Source: Flavobacteriaceae bacterium (GTDB lineage Bacteria > Bacteroidota > Bacteroidia > Flavobacteriales > Flavobacteriaceae). Taken from it: a stretch of DNA of 64,000 nt. Where the stretch lies: positions 1 through 64,000 of the forward strand of contig DUDG01000014.1 of the NCBI GenBank assembly GCA_012959395.1, read 5' to 3'. Positions within the stretch are counted from its first letter, which is position 1; the number at the start of each line of letters is the position of its first letter. The notes beneath the pieces were generated by a model. The model did no database searches. It worked only from the letters and a program-made list of their open reading frames with translations, and was not told where the DNA came from. This document shows, one piece after another, positions 8,112 through 15,765 of the stretch. A program made the translations under genes and the position numbers.

Positions 8112-8522
8112 TTAATTCAATTTAATTTCCATTTCAGGATCATACTGACAACATAGCGGTAAATTATCGTAAGCCTCTTTATTTAATTCATTCAAATCTG
8201 TCCCATAGCCAGAATTAGAAATAGCTTGATGAATTGATGTTAAATCAACCATTTGTGTATCATAAACTAAACTTACTTGTTTAGTTTTTACATCCCAATC
8301 CGCCTTCAAAACTCCATCTAAAGAAAGTGCTGCAGTCTCTATTGTAGACTTACACATTTTACAATTTCCTTTTACTCCAAAAGAAGTTTCCGTACCCATG
8401 AGTTCAACTATTTCTTCAGGATTAGGTTTTGAAATTTGTTCAGTACTATTTGAGGGCCAAAAAACCCATACAAATGGTGAAAAAATGATTATTGCAATTA
8501 TTATTTTAGAATTTTTTTTCAT
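8112..8522 (-). CDS. HMA-domain heavy-metal-binding protein, membrane-anchored
   Basis: The 136-residue protein has an uncleaved-looking N-terminal hydrophobic anchor (about 6-22), a linker, and a heavy-metal-associated (HMA, MerP/CopZ-like) domain at about 45-110. The metal site is CKMC (Cys54, Cys57) in the first loop. The C-terminus carries a second cysteine site, LPLCCQY, with adjacent Cys124-Cys125. The neighbouring gene encodes a paralogue with the same two motifs, evidently a tandem duplicate. It probably faces the periplasm and binds Cu(I) or another soft metal delivered through the TonB receptor gene upstream. The spacing to the paralogue is nine bases, so they share a transcript. 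Confidence 0.8.
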   Translation of the reverse strand: MKKNSKIIIAIIIFSPFVWVFWPSNSTEQISKPNPEEIVELMGTETSFGVKGNCKMCKSTIETAALSLDGVLKADWDVKTKQVSLVYDTQMVDLTSIHQAISNSGYGTDLNELNKEAYDNLPLCCQYDPEMEIKLN

Positions 8523-8531
8523 GATTTTGAA

Positions 8532-8876
8532 TTAATGAATTGTTAGTGTTTTATACTGACAACAATCTGGAAGTTGATTATAGACTTCTAAAGGAGCCTG
8601 ATAAAATTCTGTATCATGTCCTAACAAAGAAATTTCTTTATGAATGTTATCAAGTTTGATTTTTTTGGAGTTATAAATTATTGAAACTTTATTTGAAATA
8701 ATATCCCAATTAACATATTTAACCCCTTTTAATTTTATTGTACTTTTTTCAATTCTATCCTTACACATTTCACACACACCACTTACAGTGAAAGAAGTGT
8801 TCACAGTTTTAGAAATAATTTCTTGACCAAATGAATAATTAGAAATTAAAAAAAATAAAATTATTAAATACTTCAT
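8532..8876 (-). CDS. HMA-domain heavy-metal-binding protein, secreted
   Basis: The 114-residue protein starts with a Sec signal peptide (about residues 1-17, ending SFG-Q). A heavy-metal-associated domain follows with CEMC at Cys35 and Cys38. Like its paralogue at 8112-8522 it ends with an adjacent-cysteine motif, LPDCCQY (Cys105-Cys106), so each molecule has two potential metal sites. It lies 14 bases after the end of the TonB receptor gene on the same strand. The likely role is a periplasmic metallochaperone receiving metal from the receptor; copper is the best guess from the domain family, but zinc or mercury cannot be excluded. Confidence 0.8.
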   Translation of the reverse strand: MKYLIILFFLISNYSFGQEIISKTVNTSFTVSGVCEMCKDRIEKSTIKLKGVKYVNWDIISNKVSIIYNSKKIKLDNIHKEISLLGHDTEFYQAPLEVYNQLPDCCQYKTLTIH

Positions 8877-8890
8877 ATAATTATTTAAAG

Positions 8891-11122
8891 TTACAATTTA
8901 AATCTGAGCCCTAAATATACCAAAGAACCATGTATAGGAGCGTAAATTATAGAGGAATCAAAATCTAATCCATAAGGATTGCTAGAACCTAAAATGGGAT
9001 TTTCTTGAGTATAATTTCCTATATTCTCCCCTCCTATATAAATTTCAAGTTTTTTTGAAAAAACTCTAGTTAACTGAGTATTTATTAAACTATAAGATGG
9101 TGAGTATCCGTTTAAAAAAGACAATGAAGTGTGTAACGGTAATCTTTGTTTTCCTACCCAATTATAGGTAAAGTCATATTTCCAATTCGATCCTTTATCA
9201 TTAAGATTTGTAGAAAAATCTAAATTAAAGAAAAATCTATTCTTAGGGGTTAAAGGGTTTTGTTTAAGTCCAGAGTTATATTGTTTTTTAACATCGTAAT
9301 TTTTGTAAGCAGATTTAAAATTAATATTTTCTGAAAATTGATAATCTATTTCAATTTGAAAACTATTTGCAAAACTTTTGCCTTCAAGATTATAAAAATG
9401 TAATTCGCTTTGTTTTTCCCAATCAACTACAACTTGGTTTTCAAAATCAGTTACATAATAATCAATAGTAATGTCACCTTCTCTATTATTTATAAAGAAT
9501 CCTTGTCTAAAACTAATTCCATAGTTTAATGCCTTTTCAGAATCTAAACCATAAAATTTACCACTATTTTTATTTATATATATCTTACGACCAGTGGAAA
9601 AAATATTTTGATTTTCAGAAAAAATATTTGAAGATTTTCTTCCAGATCCAATAGAAAATCTTAATACAGATCTTTCTAAAGGCTGATATCTTAAATGAAG
9701 TCTAGGGGTTAAAAACGAACCTAAATTATTATGGATATCATATCTAATTCCCGCAACTAAACTTAGTTTGTCTAAACTATCGTAACTGTATTCAAAAAAC
9801 CCACCTATAGATCTATCGTTCCTTAAGTATTGATTGTCATGAGTTTCAACAACCTCTTCAAATCTATCAACTGAATAATTTAATCCAGTCTTAAATTTAT
9901 TCATGGTATTTCCGATAATTGAATTATACAATAGACTTGAATAAAAACTGTCATGATTTATATCATATATTCTATTTCCAAAAAATGAAGATTGATCATG
10001 ATTACTATAAGCCATTTGAAAACCAATGGATTGATATGGAATAGAAGGATTTACATAGCCAAGTTTAAAATTAGAGTCAAATCGATTGGTATTAATTTTA
10101 CTTAACCAAGGAGCTCGAATAAATATTAAGCCTTCCTCATAATTTTCGCCCATCTCTTTCTCATCATTCATAAATCTCAAGCCCAAAAAACTAACAATTC
10201 CCTTTTCAAGATTTGTATATTGCCATCTATTAAATAAGTTAACCCCAATTGACTTAGGGTGGTCTAAAAAACCATCATAATTTTTATCATGTTCAGAAGA
10301 ATTATTATTTCCATGTAAGAAAATTCCGGTACTTAATCGTTCACTAATTTTTTTGTTTAAATGAAGGTTAAATTCATTTCTTCCTTTATTAGAAGAAAAT
10401 AAATTTATAAAAACAGGAGAATCCGTATAAGGTTTTTTTAATTCGACATTTATTTGACCTGAAATGCTTTCAAAACCATTAACAACACTTCCAGTGCCTT
10501 TTGTTATTTGCATACTTTCTACCCAAGTTCCAGGTATAAATGATAAGCCAAAAACTTGTGAAGCACCTCTTACCATAGGTATGTTTTCTTCAGTGATTAA
10601 AATATAGGGGCTTTCCAGACCAAGCATTCTGATTTGTTTAACTCCAGTAATTGCATTTGAAAAATTCACATCAATTGAAGGATTGGTTTCAAAACTTTCT
10701 GAAATATTACAACAAGCTGCTTTTAAAAGTTCATCACTTGAAATTGTAACAATGTTTTGAGTTTTAAAATACGATTTTTGAATAGTATTTTTTCTTTTAT
10801 TAACTGTAACCTCATCTAAAACATTTTCATCATAAACCATAAGTTGATTAAAAGTGTTTTCACCGTCAATAATAACTGTATTCTCTTTAAACCCAATATA
10901 TTTAAATACTAACTTATTTGTTGTTATTGATTTCAAAAGAGAATAGTTGCCTTCCTTGTCAGATGTCGTGCCTTGAGAAGAACTAAACCAATAAACTGAA
11001 ACGCCTTCTAATGGCGATTCAATGTTTGATTCATTTATATATGTTATTTTACCTGAAATAACTTCTTGAGAATAGTTTTTAGAAGCTATGAGAAATAAAA
11101 TTAAAATTAAATATTTTTTCAT
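8891..11122 (-). CDS. TonB-dependent receptor with Cys-Cys plug, metal-uptake type
   Basis: The 743-residue outer-membrane protein has a signal peptide (1-18), a carboxypeptidase-like regulatory domain (about 20-100), a plug domain (about 115-225) and a beta-barrel ending in an aromatic-rich strand (VYLGLRFKL). The start of the plug contains ELLKAACCNISESFETNP with adjacent Cys137-Cys138. From memory this ACCN pattern is typical of flavobacterial receptors encoded beside HMA-domain proteins. That is consistent with the two HMA genes directly downstream, and suggests a metal or metallophore substrate, most likely copper. It begins one base after the end of the DUF3089 gene, so 12181-7320 may be one transcript. 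Confidence 0.85.
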   Translation of the reverse strand: MKKYLILILFLIASKNYSQEVISGKITYINESNIESPLEGVSVYWFSSSQGTTSDKEGNYSLLKSITTNKLVFKYIGFKENTVIIDGENTFNQLMVYDENVLDEVTVNKRKNTIQKSYFKTQNIVTISSDELLKAACCNISESFETNPSIDVNFSNAITGVKQIRMLGLESPYILITEENIPMVRGASQVFGLSFIPGTWVESMQITKGTGSVVNGFESISGQINVELKKPYTDSPVFINLFSSNKGRNEFNLHLNKKISERLSTGIFLHGNNNSSEHDKNYDGFLDHPKSIGVNLFNRWQYTNLEKGIVSFLGLRFMNDEKEMGENYEEGLIFIRAPWLSKINTNRFDSNFKLGYVNPSIPYQSIGFQMAYSNHDQSSFFGNRIYDINHDSFYSSLLYNSIIGNTMNKFKTGLNYSVDRFEEVVETHDNQYLRNDRSIGGFFEYSYDSLDKLSLVAGIRYDIHNNLGSFLTPRLHLRYQPLERSVLRFSIGSGRKSSNIFSENQNIFSTGRKIYINKNSGKFYGLDSEKALNYGISFRQGFFINNREGDITIDYYVTDFENQVVVDWEKQSELHFYNLEGKSFANSFQIEIDYQFSENINFKSAYKNYDVKKQYNSGLKQNPLTPKNRFFFNLDFSTNLNDKGSNWKYDFTYNWVGKQRLPLHTSLSFLNGYSPSYSLINTQLTRVFSKKLEIYIGGENIGNYTQENPILGSSNPYGLDFDSSIIYAPIHGSLVYLGLRFKL

Positions 11123-12181
11123 TTAATTATTATTACTTAAATATTCTTTTGATCTAACAATAGAATTAAACCTTATATCTTCCCAAAATAAATTGATATC
11201 TGCCTTATGATAATCCTTTACAGTAGATAAAAGAAACCTTTTAACAATACCCATTTTAGGCAATTTAACCATTACTTTATCATCTATGTTTTCAATTTTA
11301 ACTGATTTAGGAAAGACCTTTTTGTTCAAATAAAGAAAACCTTTATGATCACTGTAATTAGTAGTTTTCTTTTCGTCCCAAGTAATTGGATTAGAACTTA
11401 TAGCACCTTTGATCCAATCTTTACTAACTGTATATTTGGCTCTTTTTTCTTTAGAAGAAGACATTAACCTGTAAGTGTTCCAAGTAACAAAACCCCCAGT
11501 TTGTTTTTCACTAGTCATATGACTGATATAGTTAAAATCTTCATCTGTTATTTTTGTGCCAATTAAATAAGCGGCAATTAATTTTTTTTGCAAGGGTTTA
11601 CCATCAAAAAATTCTTTTAACAACCTTTTAGCATGACCCGCCCCTTGACTATGGCCAGCAATAATAATGGGTTTTGAATTATTATATTTTTTCAAATATG
11701 TTATAAATGCTTGTCTAATATCTTGATATGCCATTTCGTAAGCTTGCTCTCCACCATTTTTCCAAAAAGATTCTCTAAAAACTCTTAAATGAGCTTGCCT
11801 ATAAAAAGGAACATATAAATTACCAACTGAGTACCAAGCAGATGATTGATATTTAACAGAAGATTCTAGTACATAATCTCTAGTTTTAGTATCATATATA
11901 TCAGCATTCCACGAAACATCTTGTTTATCAGTAAGCATAGTAGGATAAATAAAAAATACATCTACAGGAAGCTTTGAATTTTCATCTTCGAAGTCTGAAA
12001 GTAATTCTAATTTATTTTCAGGATGAACCGCCCATGATTTTAATAATTCATAGTCAGGAGCAGCTGAAAGTTTAAAATTATTAAAGGATTGACTATTATA
12101 TTCGATAGGACTATTACTTTCTGATAACAATCCGCAAGATAATAAGCTTAGTGAAATTAAAATTGAAATTAAATATTTCAT
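11123..12181 (-). CDS. DUF3089 alpha/beta-hydrolase-fold lipoprotein
   Basis: The 352-residue protein has a lipoprotein signal ending LLSC (Cys16). The DUF3089 domain covers most of the rest: VDVFFIYPT near 94-102 as an early core strand, and the nucleophile elbow GHSQGAGHAKRLL around 174-186 with Ser as the likely nucleophile. The family is predicted to be esterase- or lipase-like, and no natural substrate is known to me. It directly precedes the TonB receptor gene with no gap, so it may process a ligand or conjugate taken up by that receptor, or simply share its promoter. It is divergent from sodC with a 65-base gap. Confidence 0.75.
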   Translation of the reverse strand: MKYLISILISLSLLSCGLLSESNSPIEYNSQSFNNFKLSAAPDYELLKSWAVHPENKLELLSDFEDENSKLPVDVFFIYPTMLTDKQDVSWNADIYDTKTRDYVLESSVKYQSSAWYSVGNLYVPFYRQAHLRVFRESFWKNGGEQAYEMAYQDIRQAFITYLKKYNNSKPIIIAGHSQGAGHAKRLLKEFFDGKPLQKKLIAAYLIGTKITDEDFNYISHMTSEKQTGGFVTWNTYRLMSSSKEKRAKYTVSKDWIKGAISSNPITWDEKKTTNYSDHKGFLYLNKKVFPKSVKIENIDDKVMVKLPKMGIVKRFLLSTVKDYHKADINLFWEDIRFNSIVRSKEYLSNNN

Positions 12182-12228
12182 ACTTAATTTTTATTTTCAA
12201 ATATCGTGCTAAACTTTGTATTCTTTGT

Positions 12229-12236
12229 TAAATTTG
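12229..12236 (+). promoter_or_regulatory. Candidate -7 box (TAAATTTG) of sodC
   Basis: TAAATTTG matches TAnnTTTG and ends ten bases before the sodC ATG at 12247, so the leader would be only a few bases long. No TTG lies at the standard -33 distance; one at 12216-12218 is too close. Confidence 0.35.
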
Positions 12237-12246
12237 ATTAAATATT

Positions 12247-12783
12247 ATGCAAAAAAAAATCTTTCTGTCAGTTATCTCTTTATTATTATTTAGTTGCAGC
12301 ATTCCTAATATGATTGTTGTAGAACTTGAATCTAAAAACTCAAGTAATGTAAATGGAAATGTAGTTTTTGTAGAAGAAGACAGTAATGTTACTATGACAG
12401 CTAAAATTAACAACTTAAATCCTGGAATACATGCTATTCATCTTCATGAAAAATCAGATTGCTCATCTGATGATGGTAAATCTACAGGAGGTCACTGGAA
12501 CCCTACGTTAACAAATCATGGGAAATGGGGTGCTCAAAGCGGATTTCATATAGGCGATATTGGAAACTTTACAGCAAATGAAGATGGGGTTGGAATAATT
12601 ACTTTTAGTACTGATTTATGGTGTTTAAACTGCGATGATAATAATAAAAAAATTTTAGGCAAAGCAATCATTGTTCATCAAGGAATTGATGATTTTATTT
12701 CACAACCATCTGGTGCCGCTGGTTCAAGAATTAGCTGTGGAGGTATTATTGGAGAAAATGCGATTTTAAAATCTAAAGATTAA
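12247..12783 (+). CDS. sodC: Cu/Zn superoxide dismutase lipoprotein
   Basis: The 178-residue protein has a lipoprotein signal (LLLFSC, Cys17) and a Cu/Zn-SOD domain from about 35 to 170. Copper ligands are visible as HLH (His65, His67), the bridging His83 in GGHWNP and His144 in IVHQGIDD. Zinc-side residues are His91 and His101, and the structural disulfide should join Cys72 with Cys164 (GSRISCGG). An additional CLNC pair (126, 129) lies in the loop before the last copper His. It detoxifies superoxide outside the cytoplasm and needs periplasmic copper, matching the neighbouring metal-uptake genes on the opposite strand. Its stop abuts the convergent plsC-like gene with no gap. Confidence 0.93.
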   Translation: MQKKIFLSVISLLLFSCSIPNMIVVELESKNSSNVNGNVVFVEEDSNVTMTAKINNLNPGIHAIHLHEKSDCSSDDGKSTGGHWNPTLTNHGKWGAQSGFHIGDIGNFTANEDGVGIITFSTDLWCLNCDDNNKKILGKAIIVHQGIDDFISQPSGAAGSRISCGGIIGENAILKSKD

Positions 12784-13581
12784 TTACCATTCTCTATTCT
12801 TATTGCTTTCTTCTATTTCTAAAAGTTCTTTTTCCGATAAAACTTTTAAAAAAGAGGGGTGCTGTTCAATAGCATGTTCAATTTTTTTAACTATATTTTC
12901 AATGGAGTCGTTATCATAATCAATTTCCAAAGGTTTTTTAATCTCCATAGATTGTAATATATTTTTCTTTTTAATTCTTATTCCTTTTTTATCAAATGAT
13001 CTTCTAAAACCATCAATAACTATTGGAATAACTATAGGTTTGTATTTCTTTATTATATGGGCAGTGCCTCTTCTTATGGGTTTATATGGAGTGGTTGTTC
13101 CTTGAGGAAAAGTAATTACCCAACCATCATTAAGTGCTTTTCCAATATTACTAATATCACTCATCTTAACTTGTCTATTTACTTGTTCCCCTTTAGCTCT
13201 CCAAGTTCTATCAATGGAGACTGAACCAGCATAAGCTAATATTCTTGGGAATAATCCTGATCTCATTGTTTCTTTAGCTGCTACAAAATAGATATTCATT
13301 TTCGGTTGCCACAAGTATCCTACATTTTTAATAGAATCAACTCTTCCGCTTAAACTTGCATTAAATACATGAATCATTGCGGTAACATCCGCAAAGTATG
13401 TTTGATGGTTAGAAACAAAAAGAACTTTATTTTCAGGAAGTGATTTTATAACTTCAGATCCTTCAATGATAAGTTTATTAAACTTATTAAATCTTCTATG
13501 TGAAAGAACTCCCAAAATACGAATTATCCATTTTTTTACAAAAAGGATATGTCCAAAAGGATTTCTTTTAAATAAACTCAC
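12784..13581 (-). CDS. 1-acyl-sn-glycerol-3-phosphate acyltransferase (PlsC family)
   Basis: The 265-residue enzyme belongs to the lysophosphatidate acyltransferase family, which adds the second acyl chain in phospholipid synthesis at the inner membrane. Block I reads NHQTYFAD with His59 and Asp65, an H-x5-D spacing rather than the canonical H-x4-D; from memory the same spacing occurs in flavobacterial relatives. Block III is FPQGTTTPYKPIRRGT near 175-190, and a later block IV-like segment is IVIPIVIDGFRR. A basic amphipathic N-terminus replaces an obvious transmembrane helix. It is convergent with sodC and lies 27 bases downstream of the Nudix gene, so those two probably form an operon. Confidence 0.85.
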   Translation of the reverse strand: MSLFKRNPFGHILFVKKWIIRILGVLSHRRFNKFNKLIIEGSEVIKSLPENKVLFVSNHQTYFADVTAMIHVFNASLSGRVDSIKNVGYLWQPKMNIYFVAAKETMRSGLFPRILAYAGSVSIDRTWRAKGEQVNRQVKMSDISNIGKALNDGWVITFPQGTTTPYKPIRRGTAHIIKKYKPIVIPIVIDGFRRSFDKKGIRIKKKNILQSMEIKKPLEIDYDNDSIENIVKKIEHAIEQHPSFLKVLSEKELLEIEESNKNREW

Positions 13582-13608
13582 TAATTAAATTTTTAAAAAA
13601 CAAATGTA

Positions 13609-14247
13609 TTAAGAATTACTCATATCATTATAAACTTCTATAAATTCATAAACCATCATTGCGGTAGCTCCCCACAAAATATGATTATTAACTAAATAAC
13701 TTGGGACTTCTTTAATAAGTCCATCAACAGAAACTTTTGATAGAGTAATTTTTAATTTAATTAAATCTTTTAAAAAGGGAGTAATTATTAATGAAACTTC
13801 TTTACTGTCAGGTTTAAAAACAGGGTTTTTTTTACAATATCCTACGTATGGCTGGACATTAAAATTACTAGGTGGAATATAAACTGAAGACAACTTACCA
13901 ACAATATTAATTAACGAGGGCTTTATTCCTATTTCTTCATGTGTTTCCCTTAGTGCTGTAAATTGTAAATTTTCATCCTCTTTACCAATTTTACCGCCAG
14001 GTAAGCTTATTTGATTTGAATGCACACCAGTGTACTTGTTTCTAAGTATTAAAATCATTCTAGTCTCATTGTTATTATCTGGATAAAAAAGCATTAAAAC
14101 AGCAGCTGATTTACAATCAAATGGAATACTTCTATTTTTTAAGAGCCTAATTCTTGAAGGAGGAGCAATTTTAGAAAGAGAATCATGTCCTGGTAGATTA
14201 AAATCATTTATTTTTAATAAAATCTTTTTAAAATTATTAAAATGCAT
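13609..14247 (-). CDS. Nudix hydrolase, CoA pyrophosphatase type
   Basis: The 212-residue protein carries a complete Nudix box, GGKIGKEDENLQFTALRETH followed by EEIGI, around residues 81-105. It is preceded by HSNQISLPGG, the motif that marks the CoA-diphosphatase (NudL/PCD1) subgroup, which cleaves CoA to acyl-phosphopantetheine and 3',5'-ADP. The start codon lies at 14247 and shares the hexamer ATGCAT with the start of the divergent cyclophilin gene, so each start lies inside the other gene. The alignment of the N-terminus with the family (APP-R-R region beginning near residue 29) supports this start. It is probably cotranscribed with the downstream acyltransferase. Confidence 0.85.
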   Translation of the reverse strand: MHFNNFKKILLKINDFNLPGHDSLSKIAPPSRIRLLKNRSIPFDCKSAAVLMLFYPDNNNETRMILILRNKYTGVHSNQISLPGGKIGKEDENLQFTALRETHEEIGIKPSLINIVGKLSSVYIPPSNFNVQPYVGYCKKNPVFKPDSKEVSLIITPFLKDLIKLKITLSKVSVDGLIKEVPSYLVNNHILWGATAMMVYEFIEVYNDMSNS

Positions 14248-14922
14248 TTTCTAAGATTATTATTAATTACTCTGTTATTCTTCTCTTGTAAAGGTATAGT
14301 TAATAAGACAGAAGCTAAACAAAATAAGAAAATAAAAGTAGTTAAAATTATACCTAAAGTTAAAAAAGAGTTGTTTTTATTAAATGAAAAAAATGCTATT
14401 CCATTCTTTTATGAATTTGGTAAAAAAAATATTGAAAATAAAGTAAAAATCATTACTCAATACGGAGATATTGAAATAGAGCTATTTAAAAACACTCCCT
14501 ATCATAGAGCCAATTTTATTTATTTAATTAAAAAAAAATATTTTGATGGCGAGTATTTTCATAGAGTTGTTAAAGAGTTTATTATTCAAGGGGGGAACTC
14601 TGATAATAAAAGTACTTCAAAAAAAAGAAGAGCAATTGGTAAATATCTATTACCTCCTGACACTAGAAAAGGATACAAACATGATAGAGGAGTCATCTCT
14701 ATGCCTAGTAGTGAAATGGAAAATCCTTATAAGTTAGCCTCTCCATATGAATTTTTTATTGTTCAAAAAAAAGATGGAGCATACCATTTAGATGGGAATT
14801 ACACCCCATTTGGACGTGTAACAAAAGGTATGAATGTAGTTGATATAATTTCTAATTTAGAAACTGATAAAAGAGAATGGCCATTAGACAATGTTCGTTT
14901 TAGAACTGAAATAATAGAATAG
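14242..14922 (+). CDS. Cyclophilin-type peptidyl-prolyl isomerase lipoprotein
   Basis: The 226-residue protein has a short lipoprotein signal (MHFLRLLLITLLFFSC, Cys16), a charged linker, and a cyclophilin domain from about 68 to the end. The catalytic block FHRVVKEFIIQGG is at about 110-122, and a Phe-rich substrate pocket segment (EFFIVQKKDGAYHLDGNYTP) and FGRVTKGMNVVD follow. It should catalyse proline isomerisation during folding of exported proteins. Its ATG at 14242 overlaps the start of the divergent Nudix gene (ATGCAT). There is no alternative Met before the lipobox, so the overlap seems real. An A9 run (14530-14538) lies in the coding sequence. Confidence 0.87.
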   Translation: MHFLRLLLITLLFFSCKGIVNKTEAKQNKKIKVVKIIPKVKKELFLLNEKNAIPFFYEFGKKNIENKVKIITQYGDIEIELFKNTPYHRANFIYLIKKKYFDGEYFHRVVKEFIIQGGNSDNKSTSKKRRAIGKYLLPPDTRKGYKHDRGVISMPSSEMENPYKLASPYEFFIVQKKDGAYHLDGNYTPFGRVTKGMNVVDIISNLETDKREWPLDNVRFRTEIIE

Positions 14923-15008
14923 TTTATAAAAAAGATAAGTTAAAAGTTCAGTTTAATGACGTGAATATTAAAAGCCTTCATAAAAACAGAGAAGCACCAA
15001 GAAATGAA

Positions 15009-15194
15009 TTAAATTAACACCCCTTCTAAATGCGGATTATATAAAGTGTAACTTTTAACCCAAATAATAAGTTCACTATATTCATAAGGCAATAGCGTTG
15101 ATGATGCTTTAGCTAGTTCCTTCTTAAATAGCACAGGATTGAAACTCACTTTTTTTAAAACATTTATAGTATAATTATAAACAGATCTTGACAT
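15009..15194 (-). CDS. Conserved small flavobacterial protein, 61 residues
   Basis: The product begins MSRSVYNYTINVLKKVSFNP and has a soluble, mixed-charge composition with an LLPYEYSELIIWVK segment around 33-46. From memory, very similar 60-70-residue hypothetical proteins with the same pattern (SVY-YT near the start, LLPYE in the middle) are widespread in Flavobacteriaceae, which is why I accept this short frame. Its function is unknown. It stands alone with about 60 bases to the DUF4442 gene upstream and 86 bases to the convergent cyclophilin gene. Confidence 0.6.
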   Translation of the reverse strand: MSRSVYNYTINVLKKVSFNPVLFKKELAKASSTLLPYEYSELIIWVKSYTLYNPHLEGVLI

Positions 15195-15254
15195 AACACA
15201 TTTTGGTGTTAATAAATATATAAATAAAAGACCTTTAAAAGTGTTTAAGAAGTG

Positions 15255-15719
15255 TTAAGGTTTTGATCTAGCTTTAATACTCCATTGAAAAGAAAATTCA
15301 CAAACAACATCTCCTTTTTCATCAATTCCTTTGGTTTTAATTGTAATAGTTTGAGCAAGTTTCGTAGTAACAGCATCAAAAACTAATTTATCTAAATCTT
15401 TACCTTTATCATAGGTAAATAAAATTTTACCAATTGCTTTTTTTGTAAAAACAGAACTAGTTCCAATTAAAAGCATAGCTATACTATGTCCACTTTTTTT
15501 AATTTTATTTTGCAATAGTACCCCTCCTGGCATTTCTGCTGCCATACCTTGAACAGCCCAATAAAGAGATTTAAACGGGTTTTGATTAATCCAGCGATGC
15601 TTAACTCTAACAGTGCAATTGTCTTCATTTAATGTATCAACTCTTACTCCAGATATCCAAGCTAATGGCAATACAAAAAAAGATAAATTATTTCTCATTA
15701 TTAATAATCTTTTATTCAT
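15255..15719 (-). CDS. DUF4442 hotdog-fold protein
   Basis: The 154-residue protein matches the DUF4442 family, predicted hotdog-fold thioesterase-like proteins. The characteristic parts are RVKHRWINQNPFKSLYWAVQ (about 38-57), then GMAAEMPGG and a long strand region ending FSFQWSIKAR. The NPF-S-Y-A-Q--A pattern replaces the catalytic region of canonical hotdog thioesterases. The substrate is unknown, probably an acyl-CoA or acyl-ACP. It lies between the 61-residue gene and trxB on the same strand; there is no metabolic link to either that I can see. Confidence 0.75.
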   Translation of the reverse strand: MNKRLLIMRNNLSFFVLPLAWISGVRVDTLNEDNCTVRVKHRWINQNPFKSLYWAVQGMAAEMPGGVLLQNKIKKSGHSIAMLLIGTSSVFTKKAIGKILFTYDKGKDLDKLVFDAVTTKLAQTITIKTKGIDEKGDVVCEFSFQWSIKARSKP

Positions 15720-15765
15720 ACAAATAGATTCATTCTAAATACACTATTCTAAAATTAAAGATAAA

